A stretch of 64,000 nucleotides of DNA, from assembly GCA_900491605.1 (NCBI GenBank), contig UESW01001687.1, positions 287,327 through 351,326 of the forward strand, read 5' to 3'. Numbering within the stretch: the first letter of the stretch is position 1; the number at the start of each line of letters is the position of its first letter. The notes beneath the pieces are model-generated. The model made no database searches and was not told where the DNA came from. It saw only the letters and a program-made list of their open reading frames with translations. Position numbers and translations under genes: made by a program. This document shows positions 1 to 10,590 of this stretch, in pieces. This DNA comes from Calamus simplicifolius. Lineage: Eukaryota > Streptophyta > Magnoliopsida > Arecales > Arecaceae.

Positions 1-1117
1 ACTGTTAGAGCCGACTCCAAGAAAAGACAGAACGATGGTTTTCTGGCCATGACTTAGAGTCGACTCCCGGACTGTTAGAGTCGACTCCAGAAGATTTTTG
101 TGTCGACCCCAGAAAAGTCAGAGACGACTCCAGTTCAAGCGATTTGGGGATTTTCGATTTAGAGCCGACTCTAGAAAAGTTAGAGTCGACTCCAGATGTC
201 AGATACGACTCCAGAACTGTCAGAACGACTCTAAACTTTACTTTTATCTTTTTAATCCCAACGGCTATTGCTATTTTGGTTCTAATCCTTCTTACACTTG
301 TTTCTAACGGATAGTTTTAAACTATTTATGGATTAAACTGATCTATAAGAAGGGGTTTTCTGCATCCAAAAAGAGAGAAAAAAAAGAATAGAGAAAAATC
401 TTTGAAATCCATCAGAAAAGAAAAGAGGAAGATTCGAGAGGAAAGATTATACTGATTCCCCAAAAGAAAAGAGAGAGATTCCAAGCTTTCATAGTTTCAT
501 TTTGAAGAAATCTCAAGAAAGAAGCAAGCCCTAGTTTTCTGATCTTCGAGCTTCAAGAGCATTCTAAAGGAAGATCCACCAAGAGAAGAGAAGAAGCAAG
601 CCACCAAGATCTGCAAATCAGGCTTTGATTCCTATCTCTTTATTTCGTGTTCTATCATTGTATATTTGCTCATTGGAGGAGCCTTTTTTGTAAAAATGTT
701 ATTGTTTGCTGGGTCAATCGGAGGATTGATTCCATTGAGGCTGTTAGCCTTGTGCAAGCAGTTTGCTTGTGGTGTAAGGTTTTGTGCTGGTGAGCCTTGA
801 AAACCAGCTGGGTTCGTTGTGCACCCGAAAAACAACAAGTTCGAGTTGTGAGCTTGCAAAACAACTCTGCTGTAATCAGATTGATTATAGTGTGGACCCA
901 AGAGATACTTGGGAGTGGACGTAGGTGTAGGTACACCGAACCACTATAAAATCTGTGTTTGCCGTGATTGTCTCATTATCTTTAACTCTCTATTTGTGCA
1001 TATTCTGTTTTAATTTGTAATCTAAGTTTTTATTTCCGCTGGGGGTTTTTTTCAAAAGAGTTTAAATTTTTGAAAAACCCAATTCACCCCCCTCTTGGGT
1101 TGCTATCTGGACCAACA
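1..1117 (+). repeat. 5' LTR of element A (3' part)
   Basis: This is a direct repeat of 8655-9803 and ends in CCAACA immediately before the primer-binding site. The left portion (about 250 bp, judged from the 3' copy) lies outside the window. It holds a GTCGAC-centred palindrome cluster (1-235), a TATA-like stretch near 345, a purine-rich leader, and a downstream block (about 750-960) that is strongly shared with the LTRs of element C. It differs from the 3' copy at many small indels, so the element looks older than C. Confidence 0.88.
8..235 (+). promoter_or_regulatory. GAGTCGACTC palindrome cluster in U3 of element A 5' LTR
   Basis: Copies or variants of GAGYCGACTC start near 8, 57, 78, 99, 121, 162, 183, 204 and 224. 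Most neighbours are 20-22 bp apart and the larger gaps are about 41-49 bp. GAGTCGACTC is a perfect 10-bp palindrome. The sequence between copies is poorly conserved, while the core is kept. The position in U3 upstream of the putative start site suggests an enhancer-like array (inference). Confidence 0.6.
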
Positions 1118-1119
1118 AT

Positions 1120-1131
1120 TGGTATCAGAGC
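1120..1131 (+). promoter_or_regulatory. Primer-binding site of element A (tRNA-iMet type)
   Basis: TGGTATCAGAGC lies two bases after the LTR end. It matches the usual plant copia primer site, complementary to the 3' end of initiator methionine tRNA. Confidence 0.92.
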
Positions 1132-1177
1132 TAGTGCTCATTTGATTTGATCTAACGATCAAGAGTCAAAGATCCAC

Positions 1178-2577
1178 ATGGCAACTCAAGCTGGTTCATC
1201 TTTTTCGAAGGCCAATCTACTAATAGACCACCCTTGTTTAATGGTTTAAACTATGGTTATTGGAAGGCTAGAATGAAAATTTCATTCAAGCACTTGACTA
1301 TGATCTATGGAGCATTATAGTCAATGGACCACACACACCCACTGCTAGAATTAATGGCATGGAGATTCCTAAACCGGAAACGGAATGGGATGAACATGAT
1401 AAAAAATTGGCACAACTTAATGCCAAAGCAATGAATGTTTTGTACTGCTCATTAGATGCAAATGAATTCAATCGTATATCTNACTTAATGCCAAAGCAAT
1501 GAATGTTTTATACTGCTCATTAGATGCAAATGAATTCAATCGTATATCTATTTGCATTTCTGCTAAGGAAATCTGGGATAGACTTGAGGTTACCCATGAG
1601 GGAACAAATCAAGTCAAGGAATCCAAGATTAACATGCTAGTTCATAAGTATGAATTGTTTAAGATGGATGCATGTGAATCTATTACTGATATGTTTACAA
1701 GATTTACTGATATAGTTAATGGTTTAAAAAGCCTTGGTAAATCTTATGATAATTCTGATCTTGTGAGGAAGGTTTTACGTTCTTTGCCTAGGACTTGGGA
1801 AGCTAAAGTGACTGCAATACAAGAGGCAAAGGATCTAAGTACCCTACCCCTAGAAGAATTATTGGGATCCTTGATGACTCATGAGCTTCAAATTAAGCAA
1901 CATGTTGATGATGATGAGTCAAAGAAGAAGAGGACTATGGCTCTTAAGATTTCTGAATATATGGAAGAGCCTCATGAATCTGAAGATGAAAGTGATGATG
2001 AGGACATGGCACTCATCACAAGGAAATTTAAAAGATTCATGAAGAAGAAGAAGTTTGAAAAGAAAAAGCCCTTTGCAAAAAGATGAGGACAAGGGCAAAG
2101 AAAAAGAAGTTATTTGTTTTGAATGTAAGAAGCCGGGTCATTTTAAATCTGAATGCCCACAACTAAAGAAAGGCACCCGGAAATTCAAAAAGAAGGCAAT
2201 GATGGCCACATGGAGTGATTCGGAAAGCTCAAGTTCCGAAGAGGAAGAAAAGAGTGAAATGGCCAATCTATGCTTCATGGCGGACAATGATGAGGTAAGT
2301 CCGAGTTTTCTTGATGATTTTACTTTCGATGAATTGCATAGTGCTTTTTATGAATTAATGGATGATTTTGCAAATTAAGTTCAAAGAACAAAGATCTAAA
2401 AATCAAATGCAAAAACTATCCTTAGAAAATGAAAAGCATGTTGTAGAAAAAGAACTTTTGATAAAAGAAAATGAAAGTTTGAAAAATGAAGTTGATAGAC
2501 TTAAACCTATAGTTGATAAATTTACTTTGAGCTCTATCAAACTTAATATGATTTTGGATAATCAAAAGCTATTTTGA
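1178..2577 (+). pseudogene. gag of element A (broken)
   Basis: The copia gag gene would encode the capsid/nucleocapsid protein that packages element RNA in the virus-like particle. The start chosen is ATG at 1178 (MATQAGSS), which aligns with the intact start of element C's gag. Seen: the gag core at 1499-2086 (motifs WDRLEVTHEG, LVHKYELF, LPLEELLGSLMTHEL), an acidic/Lys-rich tail, a CCHC zinc knuckle at 2115-2156 (CFECKKPGHFKSEC), then an acidic stretch and a Lys/Glu-rich, probably coiled-coil segment to 2577. It is interrupted by a frameshift near 1205, by an N at 1482 with a duplicated block, and by frame changes near 2060-2090 and 2370. Confidence 0.85.
1415..1549 (+). other. Assembly scar: N at 1482 flanked by a 67-bp direct repeat
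   Basis: Bases 1415-1481 and 1483-1549 are the same 67 bp with one mismatch and a single N between them. Element C has this stretch only once at the equivalent place in gag. The simplest reading is two contig ends that overlapped but were not merged. Confidence 0.8.
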
Positions 2578-2665
2578 TAAAGCTGGATTAGGATATAATC
2601 CACTTAAAAAGCAAAAATCTTTGAAAAATATTTTTGTACATGCTGAAAAATCATCAAATATTACT

Positions 2666-2707
2666 TGTTTTAAATGTGGAAACAAAGGACATAAATCTTA
2701 TATGTGT
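2666..2707 (+). other. Second CCHC zinc knuckle of element A
   Basis: CFKCGNKGHKSYMC has the C-x2-C-x4-H-x4-C spacing of a nucleic-acid-binding knuckle. It lies downstream of the coiled-coil-like segment and just before protease. Elements C and D have the same second knuckle in the same place, so it is a conserved feature of this group. Confidence 0.75.
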
Positions 2708-2813
2708 AAATCTCCACATAATAAAAGAAAGATGATTTGGGTTCCCAAAGGAAAATATTTAATGCATCTAACCATGAAGGACCCAAGAAGGCTTGGGTAC
2801 CTAAAATTAAGAC

Positions 2814-5800
2814 ATGAATGTTTTGCAGGAGTGTCTTGCAGCCATCAGACTGAAAAGAAAATGGTACCTGGATAGTGGTTGCTCAAGACACATGACGGGT
2901 GACAAAGATCAATTCATCACCCTTGAATCAAAAAGAGGTGGAGTAGTTACTTTTGGTGATAATGGTCAAGGCCATATCATGGGTATTGGTAAGATTCAAA
3001 TTACTCCATCTACTCATATTGATAATGTTTTATATGTCGATGGACTTAAACATAATTTGATAAGTATTAGCCAACTGTGTGATAAAGGTTTCAAAGTTTC
3101 CTTTGAAGCTTCTGTTTGCACTGTTACTAATCCCATTGATAATAGCATTATTCTTGTTGGTAAACGTTATGGCAATGTGTACTTAATTGATTTGAGTAAT
3201 TTATCTCCAAGTAATCATTGCTTAGTTGCTAATAATGCTAAGATGAATGAGATTGGTTGGCTATGGCACCGTAGATTAGGTCATGCAAGCACACACCTAA
3301 TTTCTAAACTATTGAAAATGGATCTAGTTAAAGGTATTCCTAGCTTAAATTTTGAAAATAATCGAATATGTGATGCATGTCAATTTGGAAAACAAACAAG
3401 AACTTCTTTCAAATCTAAGAATATTGTTTCAACTACTAGGCCACTAGAGCTACTACACATGGACCTTTTTGGACCTACTAGAACCACAAGTCTAGGAGGA
3501 AAGAAATATGGTCTAGTGATAGTAGATGATTACTCTAGATTCACTTGGGTAATTTTTGGCTCACAAAGATGAGACTTTCTCAATATTCTGAAATTCGTTA
3601 AGAAAGTCAAATGAGAAAAACACTACCATAGTGTCTATTAGAAGTGATCATGGAACTGAATTTGAAAATCACTTATTTGAAAAATTCTGTTTTGAAAAAG
3701 GCATACATCATAACTTTTCAGCACCTAGGACACCTCAACAAAATGGAGTTGTAGAAAGAAAGAATAGGACTTTAGAAGACATGGCCCGTACCATGCTATG
3801 TGAAAGCCAACTTCCAAAATATTTTTGGGCGGAAGCTATAAACACAGCATGTTACATCCTAAATAGAGCCCTGATTAGACCTATCCTTAAGAAGACTCCC
3901 TATGAACTATGGCATAATAGGAAACCAAATTTAGGTTATTTTCATGCATTTGGTTGTAAATGCTTTATTCATAACAATGGTAAGGATAATCTTGGGAAGT
4001 TTGATGCAAAGTCTGATGAAGGTATTTTCCTAGGATATTCTACATCTAGCAAGGCATATAGAGTATTTAATAAGAGAAGCTTAGTTGTAGAAGAATCCAT
4101 TCATATAGTGTTTGATGAGTCTTTAGCATCAAGTTCAGATAAAATTGATGATGAGGAAGATACATCTTTGATTGAAAGAGGTATTGAAAAATTAAATGTA
4201 TCTTCAGATCAAGAACCTGAAGCTAAGGATGATGACTCACCTAAGGATGATGGTATTGATACTGCTCATAATGATAAAGATCTACCTAGAGATTGGAGAT
4301 ATGCTTATGGTCATCCTAAGGACCTAATCATAGGTGATCCATCTCAAGGTGTAAGGACTAGATCATCAATGAGAAATATCAATAATCATCTTGCATTTGT
4401 ATCTCATATAGAACCTAAAACTATAGAGGAAGCTGAGAAAGATAGTTATTGGATGTTAGCAATGCAGGAAGAGTTAAACCAATTCACTAGGAACCAAGTT
4501 TGGACCCTAGTAGATAGACCTAAAAACCACCCTATAATAGGATCTAAATGGGTTTTTAGAAATAAATTGGATGAAAATGGCTTGGTAATTAGAAATAAGG
4601 CTAGATTAGTTGCAAAAGGATATAATCAGAAGAAGGTATAGATTTTGATGAAACCTTTGCACCTGTTGCTAGATTAGAAGCCATTAGGCTACTACTTGCA
4701 TTTGCATGTCATATGAATTTCAACTTATTTCAAATGGATGTTAAAAGTGCATTTTTAAATGGTTTTATAAATGAGGAAGTTTATGTTGAACAACCTCCTG
4801 GTTTTGAAGATCATGAATTTCCAAACCACGTCTTCAAACTACACAAAGCACTTTATGGTTTAAAGCAAGCACCTAGAGCTTGGTATGATAGATTAAGTAA
4901 ATTTTTAATTGAAAATGATTTTTCTAGAGGAAATGTTGATAAAACCTTGTTTTTAAAAAAAAAAAAAGGATTTATTAATTGTTCAAATTTATGTTGATGA
5001 CATTATATTTGGTGCTACTAACAATCTCCTTTGTCAAGAATTTGCTAAGTTAATGCAGGGAGAATTCGAGATGAGCATGATGGGAGAACTCAACTTCTTC
5101 CTTGGACTTCAAATCAAACAAGAGAAAGCGGGATTTTCATCAACCAAACAAAGTACACAAAGGAAATACTCAAGAAGTTTGGTATGGAATCTGCTAAACC
5201 TCTTGGTACGCCAATGAGTCCCTCATGCAAGCTGGACAAGGATGAAGAAGGTAAGAAAGTAGATCAGAAGCATTACGAGGTATGATCGGATCACTTCTTT
5301 ACCTAACTGCAAGTAGGCCAGATATTATGTTTTCTGTTTGTCTATGTGCAAGATATCAATCTAATCCTAAAGAATCACATTTATTTGCTGTTAAAAGAAT
5401 CTTTAGATACTTAAATGGAACTAAAAATGTAGGATTATGGTATTCTAGAGACTCAACTTAAAATTGATTGCTTATTCTGATTCTGACTATGCTGGTTGTA
5501 AATTAGATAGAAAGAGTACAAGTGGGCATGCCAACTTTTAGGAAGTAACTTAATCTCTTGGTTTAGCAAGAAGCAAAATTCGGTTGCATTATCCACTGCT
5601 GAGGCAGAGTATGTTGCAGCTGGAAGTTGCTGTGCTCAAATCCTTTGGATTAAGCGACAACTTGAGATTATGGTATCACACTTGATAAAATTCCTATTAG
5701 ATGTGATAATACTAGTGCCATCAATCTAACTAAGAATCCAATTCAACATTCAAGAACTAAACACATAGAAATTAGACATCACTTTATTAGAGAACATGTA

Positions 5801-5932
5801 GCTAACAATGATGTTTGTCTTGATTATATGAATACTAATGATCAATTAGCTGATATTTTTACCAAACCTTTGAGTGAGGAAAGATTTTGTTATCTTAGAG
5901 GAGAATTAGGAGTTTGTGATCCTTTAGAATGA
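2814..5932 (+). pseudogene. pol of element A: PR-INT-RT-RNaseH (broken)
   Basis: The Ty1/copia-order polyprotein is recognisable throughout. Aspartic protease: YLDSGCSRHMTGD near 2862-2900, with the catalytic Asp at about 2871. Integrase: WHRRLGHAS and CDACQFGKQ zinc motif, then core motifs HMDLFGPT, SDHGTEFEN (about 3643) and VERKN (about 3754). RT: QMDVKSAFLNG (about 4731) and YVDDIIFGATN (about 4990). RNase H: YSDSDYAGCKLDRKST (about 5470) to the stop TGA at 5930-5932. Frame breaks lie near 3575-3610, 4640, 4970, 5125, 5275, 5457, 5525 and 5667. Most look like single-base losses, so no functional protein is expected from this copy as sequenced. Confidence 0.9.
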
Positions 5933-6428
5933 TTTTCTGAAACTCTTAAGGACAACAACTATCTAGACTTCATTAATTTCTTGAAAATCCTCTATGTCCA
6001 ATAAGGAAATTTATCTAGAAATTTGATTCATTGTTTCCCCAATTGATTAAGGAACACTTATCTAGAGTTTGATGATTAATTTGATTAGTTTCAGATCCTT
6101 GAAATTCGAATTTTTCACTGAAACTATTGTGGAGTCGACACCTGCAGTTTGTGGAGTCGACACCTTATATTTTGATGTTCTGTCTGGGCAATTAGAGCCG
6201 ACTCGGCTTCTGTAGAGCCGACTCTAATTCGGGCGCTGACAGATTTTCTGGTTCGGAGCCGACACCTCGCTTTGCGGGAGTCGACTCTAAGTGAACTAGG
6301 TCAAAATAAAAGGCGGAGTCGACACCCAAACGACCCTATCGTCTCCTAAACCCTTCCAAAGCCGTTCCAAACCGATTCCAACCCTCCAAACCCCTTAAAT
6401 CTCTCAATACTCATTCCAATCGAATCCC
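5933..6428 (+). promoter_or_regulatory. pol-ORF3 spacer of element A with GAGTCGAC palindrome array (6132-6325)
   Basis: Motif starts are at 6132/6154, 6195/6215, 6256/6278 and 6316, that is three pairs at 20-22 bp plus a single, with inter-pair steps of 38-41 bp. Cores are GAGTCGACAC, GAGCCGACTC, GAGCCGACAC and GAGTCGACTC. The motif is the same as in the element's U3. The third ORF starts 100-110 bp downstream, after an A-rich stretch (TCAAAATAAAA, 6301-6311). The proposed role is an internal promoter for the third ORF (inference). Confidence 0.55.
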
Positions 6429-7751
6429 ATGGCTCCTAAAGGCGTGCGATTGTTGGAGGTTCGGCCGTTCCCAGAAAAAAGATGATTCGAGGCAACCCTC
6501 GTCATCTTCATCATCTGCCACCCAAGATGCTTCTCCACCTTCACCATCTTCTCCACGGGTAGACCAATTAGCGGGTAAGGCCATTACAACTGGAAGAAAA
6601 GTAGATTTCAATTTATTTGCTTCGGAGGGCTTTGCTATTGGCGGTTATTGAAGGAAATGGGATGGAGAAAGTTTGCTCTTTGGATGTTCCTACGTACCCT
6701 GCCCTTGTGAGAGAATTTTACAATGATTTATGTAGAGGAGAGGAGGATTAGTGAGTTTTGTAAGAGGAACCAAAGTGATAATCACAGCCGAGTTTCTTGG
6801 AAATTTATTGGAGATGCCTACTATTGGACTAGTTGAGTATCAACATGAAGATAGAGGAGGTGCCCTATCTAGGATGTTAGGGAGAGAAGTATCTGAGTTT
6901 GAAGAAATCATGGCTAATCAACTAAATTTGGAACTCAGGTTACTTCACAATATTGTGGAAGAATCTTGTTTCCTAAAATTGAAGGTTTGAATATGTCTCG
7001 GAGCGAGATATCCTGTTGATGGACTGTATTATTACTGGAGGCCTGTTAACTTGGCTGGTATGATGATTGGCTATATGGCAGAAGCAGCAACTAAGAAAGA
7101 TCAACACTGCCATATGGTATGATTCTGACATTAGTTTTTAGAAGCCAAGGTGTGCTAATAATGGACAATGAGCCACTAAGGAAGTTAAGGCATACTGATT
7201 ACTACAGTGTCTCTACAATTCACCGCATGGGCTTTAGAAAAGAGAATAATGTTTGGATAAAAAGAGGTCAGAGACCAGAGCAGAGGAAGTTAGAGCTGAG
7301 GAGGCCAGAGTAGAGGATATTCCTGACCATCTACTGCTGGACCTTCAGAGGCTGGACCGAGCACTCATCCTTCACCTCCACATCAGTCAGCCTTGGTATC
7401 TGGAAGATTTTCAGAGGAGCAACTTGATCAGCTCAGAGCCCTACTAATTGAGCATGATTAGGAATGAGAAGTGAAATGAAATTGATATATGCTAAGCTTG
7501 ACATGATAGTTTCTACTTTGGATAAATCAGTGAATGCCATGTCATCTGAGCTTCAAAAGATTTTTGAAAGGACTAGAAGGGATAGCAGATGGATCAAGAG
7601 TCTATTTAGATGCTACTGGTCAGTTGAAGAAAGATCTTGATATTGCTGTCGCTCAAGTTGAAGCTTGTCTTGAAAAATTTAAGAAAGACCAAAAGATGAA
7701 ATTATGGAAATGATTGGACATTTGAAGAAAATTGTTTACAAGCATGTTTGA
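6429..7751 (+). pseudogene. Third ORF of element A (extra ORF after pol, broken)
   Basis: The start is ATG at 6429 (MAPKGVR), which parallels MAPKTRG in element C. It ends at TGA 7749-7751. Recognisable pieces line up with the better preserved ORF3 of element D: a segment at 6751-6990 ending NLELRLLHNIVE, an ALPYG-like region with VFRSQGVLIMDNEP near 7119-7180, HRMGFRKENNVW, a proline/acid-rich stretch, then a helical C-terminal part. It occupies the position of the env-like ORF of SIRE elements, but I see no signal peptide or membrane span. It resembles the plant family annotated as putative plant transposon protein (from memory of the family, unverified). Function is unknown. Several frameshifts are present. 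Confidence 0.65.
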
Positions 7752-8408
7752 TTTTGATACCCTATCTTATCCTAGTTTGTATCTTAGGATTTCTAGCTTT
7801 CTTTACTTTGATAGCATGTATCTAGGAATTTTGAATATGTAACTTTTCTAAAAATGTACTTGATTTGACACATGTAATGAATCTTGCATTGAAATACAAT
7901 TATTTTTTTGCAAATTTGTCTATGAGAACCAATTACCATCTCTATGATTGAATGAACCAACAACCCCGCTCTGATAACCTTCTTTATTGTTCACCTTATT
8001 GCTGATAACAAAAAAGGGGGAGAAAATTGTATATGCATAAAAGAAATAAGAATGGAAGAATATAAGATTAAAGGAATATAAGATTTCAATCTTTTGGCAT
8101 ATCTAAAAAGGGGGAGAGAAATTTGAGATTTATAAATTCTAATCAATTGGTATCAATCGATTTCAGTTTATTTACATAGGGGGAGTTATTCAATGCAGGG
8201 GGAGCTTAATAATTTCCTACGTAAAGTTAAATCATCTTGATTGATGTTTATAATAGAACTCAAGTATGTTTTTTAAGTTCATTTTGAAACTTGGAATCAA
8301 ATTCTCTGTTAGGAAGTTTTGAAGCTTTAACAATGTCTATAATTCTTAATTCAAATGAATTTTTAATGCATATACTCAAAGTTTTTGTCATCATCAAAAA
8401 GGGGAGAT
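7752..8408 (+). promoter_or_regulatory. 3' region of element A with repeated polypurine tracts
   Basis: No ORF is visible. AAAAGGGGGAG-like purine runs occur near 8010-8023, 8106-8116, 8180-8186, 8199-8205 and 8396-8407. The last one abuts the 3' LTR and is the expected plus-strand primer. The others are extra copies or decoys. The same ladder is seen in elements C and D. Confidence 0.65.
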
Positions 8409-9803
8409 TGTTGACCCAATTATTGATTTTATGATTAACAAAACTATTTGAGTATAACATTTGAAGTTACTAATGATTTTGATTAAGTTTTTCATTGTAT
8501 GATTTGATTTATTAATCAAAATCACAAGACAAATCAAGTTCTAGTTCAATCTAATGTCAAGGTAAGAATTGCAGACATTAGAGTCGACACATGGAATCAC
8601 AGAGTCGACTCCAGAAAACGGCACAGACTTAGAGTCGACTCCCGGACTGTTAGAGCCGACTCCAACAGTAAAGACAGAATGATGGTTTTTCTGGCCATGA
8701 CTTAGAGTCGACTCCGGGACTGTTAGAGTCGACTCCAGAAGATTTTATGTCGACCCCAGAAAAGTCAGAGACGACTCCAGTTCAAGCAATTTAGGATTTT
8801 TCGATTTAGAGCCGACTCAGAAAAGTTAGAGCCGACTCCAGAATGTCAGACGTGACTCCAGAACTGTCAAAACGACTCTAACTTTACTTTTATCTTTTTA
8901 ATCCCAACGGCTATTGCTATTTATGGATCTAATCCTTCTTACACTTGTTTCTAATGGATAGTTTTAAACTATTTATGGATTATACTGATCTATAAGAAGA
9001 GGTTTTACTGCATCCAAAAAAAAGAGAAAGTAAGAGACAAAAAGAAAAGAATAGAGACAAATCTTTGAAATCCATCAGAAAAGAAAAGAGGGAAAATTCG
9101 AGATGAAAGATTATACTGATTCCCCAAAAGAAAAGAGAGAGATTCCAAGCTTTCATAGCTTCATTTTGAAGAAATCTCAAGAAAAGAAGAAAGCCCTAGT
9201 TTTCTGATCTTCAGAGCTTCAAGAGCATTGTAAAGGAAGATCCACCCAAGAGAAGAGAAGAAGCAAGCCACCCAAGATCTGCAAATCAGGCTTTGATTCC
9301 TATCTCTTTATTTCGTGTTTTATCATTGTATATTTGCTCATTGGAGGAGCTTTTGTGTTGTAAAAATGATTATTGTTTGCTGGGTCAATCGGAGGATTGA
9401 TGATTCCTTGAGGCTGATAGCCTTGTGCAAGCAGTTTGCTTGTGGTGTAAGGTTTTGTGCTGGTGAGCCTTGAAAACCAGCTGGATTCGTTGTGCACCCG
9501 AGAAAACAACAAGTTCGAGTTGTGAGCTTACAAAACAACTCTGCTATAATCAGATTGATTATAGTGTGGACCTAAGAGATACTTGGGAGTGGACGTAGGT
9601 GTAGGTACACCGAACCACTAAAATATCATATGTTTGCCGTGATTGTCTCATTATCTTTAATTCTCTATTTGTGCATACTCTGTTTTAATCCGTGCGAATC
9701 TAAGTTTTATTTCCGCTGGGGTTTATTTTCAAAAGAGTTTAAATTTTTAAAAAACCCAATTCACCCCCCCCCCCCCCCTCTTGGGTTGCTATCTCGACCA
9801 ACA
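8409..9803 (+). repeat. 3' LTR of element A
   Basis: It is 1,395 bp long, begins TGTTGACCC right after the AAAAAGGGGAGAT tract and ends CCAACA. It contains the full palindrome array (about 8580-8880), the purine-rich leader, and a long C run at about 9764-9778 before the conserved end. Element B's gag follows directly. The target duplication cannot be checked because the left end is outside the window. Confidence 0.9.
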
Positions 9804-9804
9804 A

Positions 9805-10590
9805 TTAAGGTCCCTATTGGATAGTGACAAGTTGAATGGTTCAAATTTCAATAGCTGGTTTAGAAAACTTAAGATCGTCCTTGAGCATGAGAGGATTCTA
9901 TATATTCTTAATAATCCTGCACCAAAGATACCTGATGCAAACATACAAAGTTCTGAGAAAGACACTTATCAGAAGTGGCTCAATGATAGAACTAACGTAC
10001 GTTGCATCATGCTAGCAGCAATGAACGATGAATTCGGTCGCCAGTTTGAGAATGCTCAGCCAGAAGAAATCATTCAAGCGTTGAATGAATCTTTCGGCAC
10101 ACCTAACGACGTTGAAAGGCACAAGACTAGTTGTGCTATTTTTAATGCTTGAAGAGGGAGGGATCTTCTATCACTGATCATGTATTGTACATGATCGAGA
10201 AGATAGAACTGCTAAGTAAGCTCGGCTTTCCCCTGCATGAGCAGTTGGGAAAAGATGCGATCCTGAATTTCTTGCCTCCATCCTTCCGACCTTTCCTTAC
10301 TCATTTTCGAATGACAAAGCCTGCAGTCAACTACCATGGTTTGTTGGGGTTGTTACAGAACTTTGAGAAGGATAACCAACTCTCTAAGGGTTTGGTTAAT
10401 GTAGTTGAAGGATCTAAGGTAGGGCGTTAACCCTTTGGGAAAGGAAAGAAGAAAAAGAATAAGAAAAATGTGCAACATGCTAGGACATCTATAAGGGGTC
10501 AGATGCAGAAGAGAAAGTTGATAAAAGTCAAGCTGAATGCTTTCATTGCAAGATGCAAGGGCACTGGAAGAGAAACTGTCCTCTTTACAT
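9805..10590 (+). pseudogene. gag of element B (broken)
   Basis: Capsid/nucleocapsid gene. It starts within a few codons of element A's end: the first conserved residues are LLDSDKLNGSNFNSWF near 9811-9858, and the true start codon may be lost to the insertion. The first part runs to a TGA near 10150 and continues in another frame to a stop near 10428. A CCHC knuckle (CFHCKMQGHWKRNC) lies at 10538-10579 in yet another frame. At least two frameshifts separate the parts. Confidence 0.8.

Larger units (their letters stand above)
1..9803 (+). mobile_element. SIRE-like Ty1/copia element A (left end outside window)
   Basis: This LTR retrotransposon shows 5' LTR (partial), tRNA-iMet primer site, gag, pol in copia order (PR-INT-RT-RNaseH), a third ORF, several purine tracts and a 3' LTR. 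The 5' LTR stretch at 1-1117 is repeated at about 8655-9803, which defines the ends. Seen: gag with a CCHC knuckle, a protease DSG motif, the HRRLGHAS zinc motif of integrase, and RT motifs. The gag/pol type and the extra ORF fit the SIRE/Maximus lineage (inference from family knowledge). It landed just upstream of the gag start of element B, so B's 5' LTR and leader must lie left of the window. Its coding region is broken by many small indels, so it is non-autonomous as sequenced. Confidence 0.9.

Noticed and set aside
8..235. Regularly spaced short repeats resembling a CRISPR-like array
   Set aside because: The motif is only about 10 bp, degenerate, spaced 20-22 bp, located in LTR U3 of a plant retrotransposon, and repeated in both LTRs. 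There are no conserved repeats with unique spacers.
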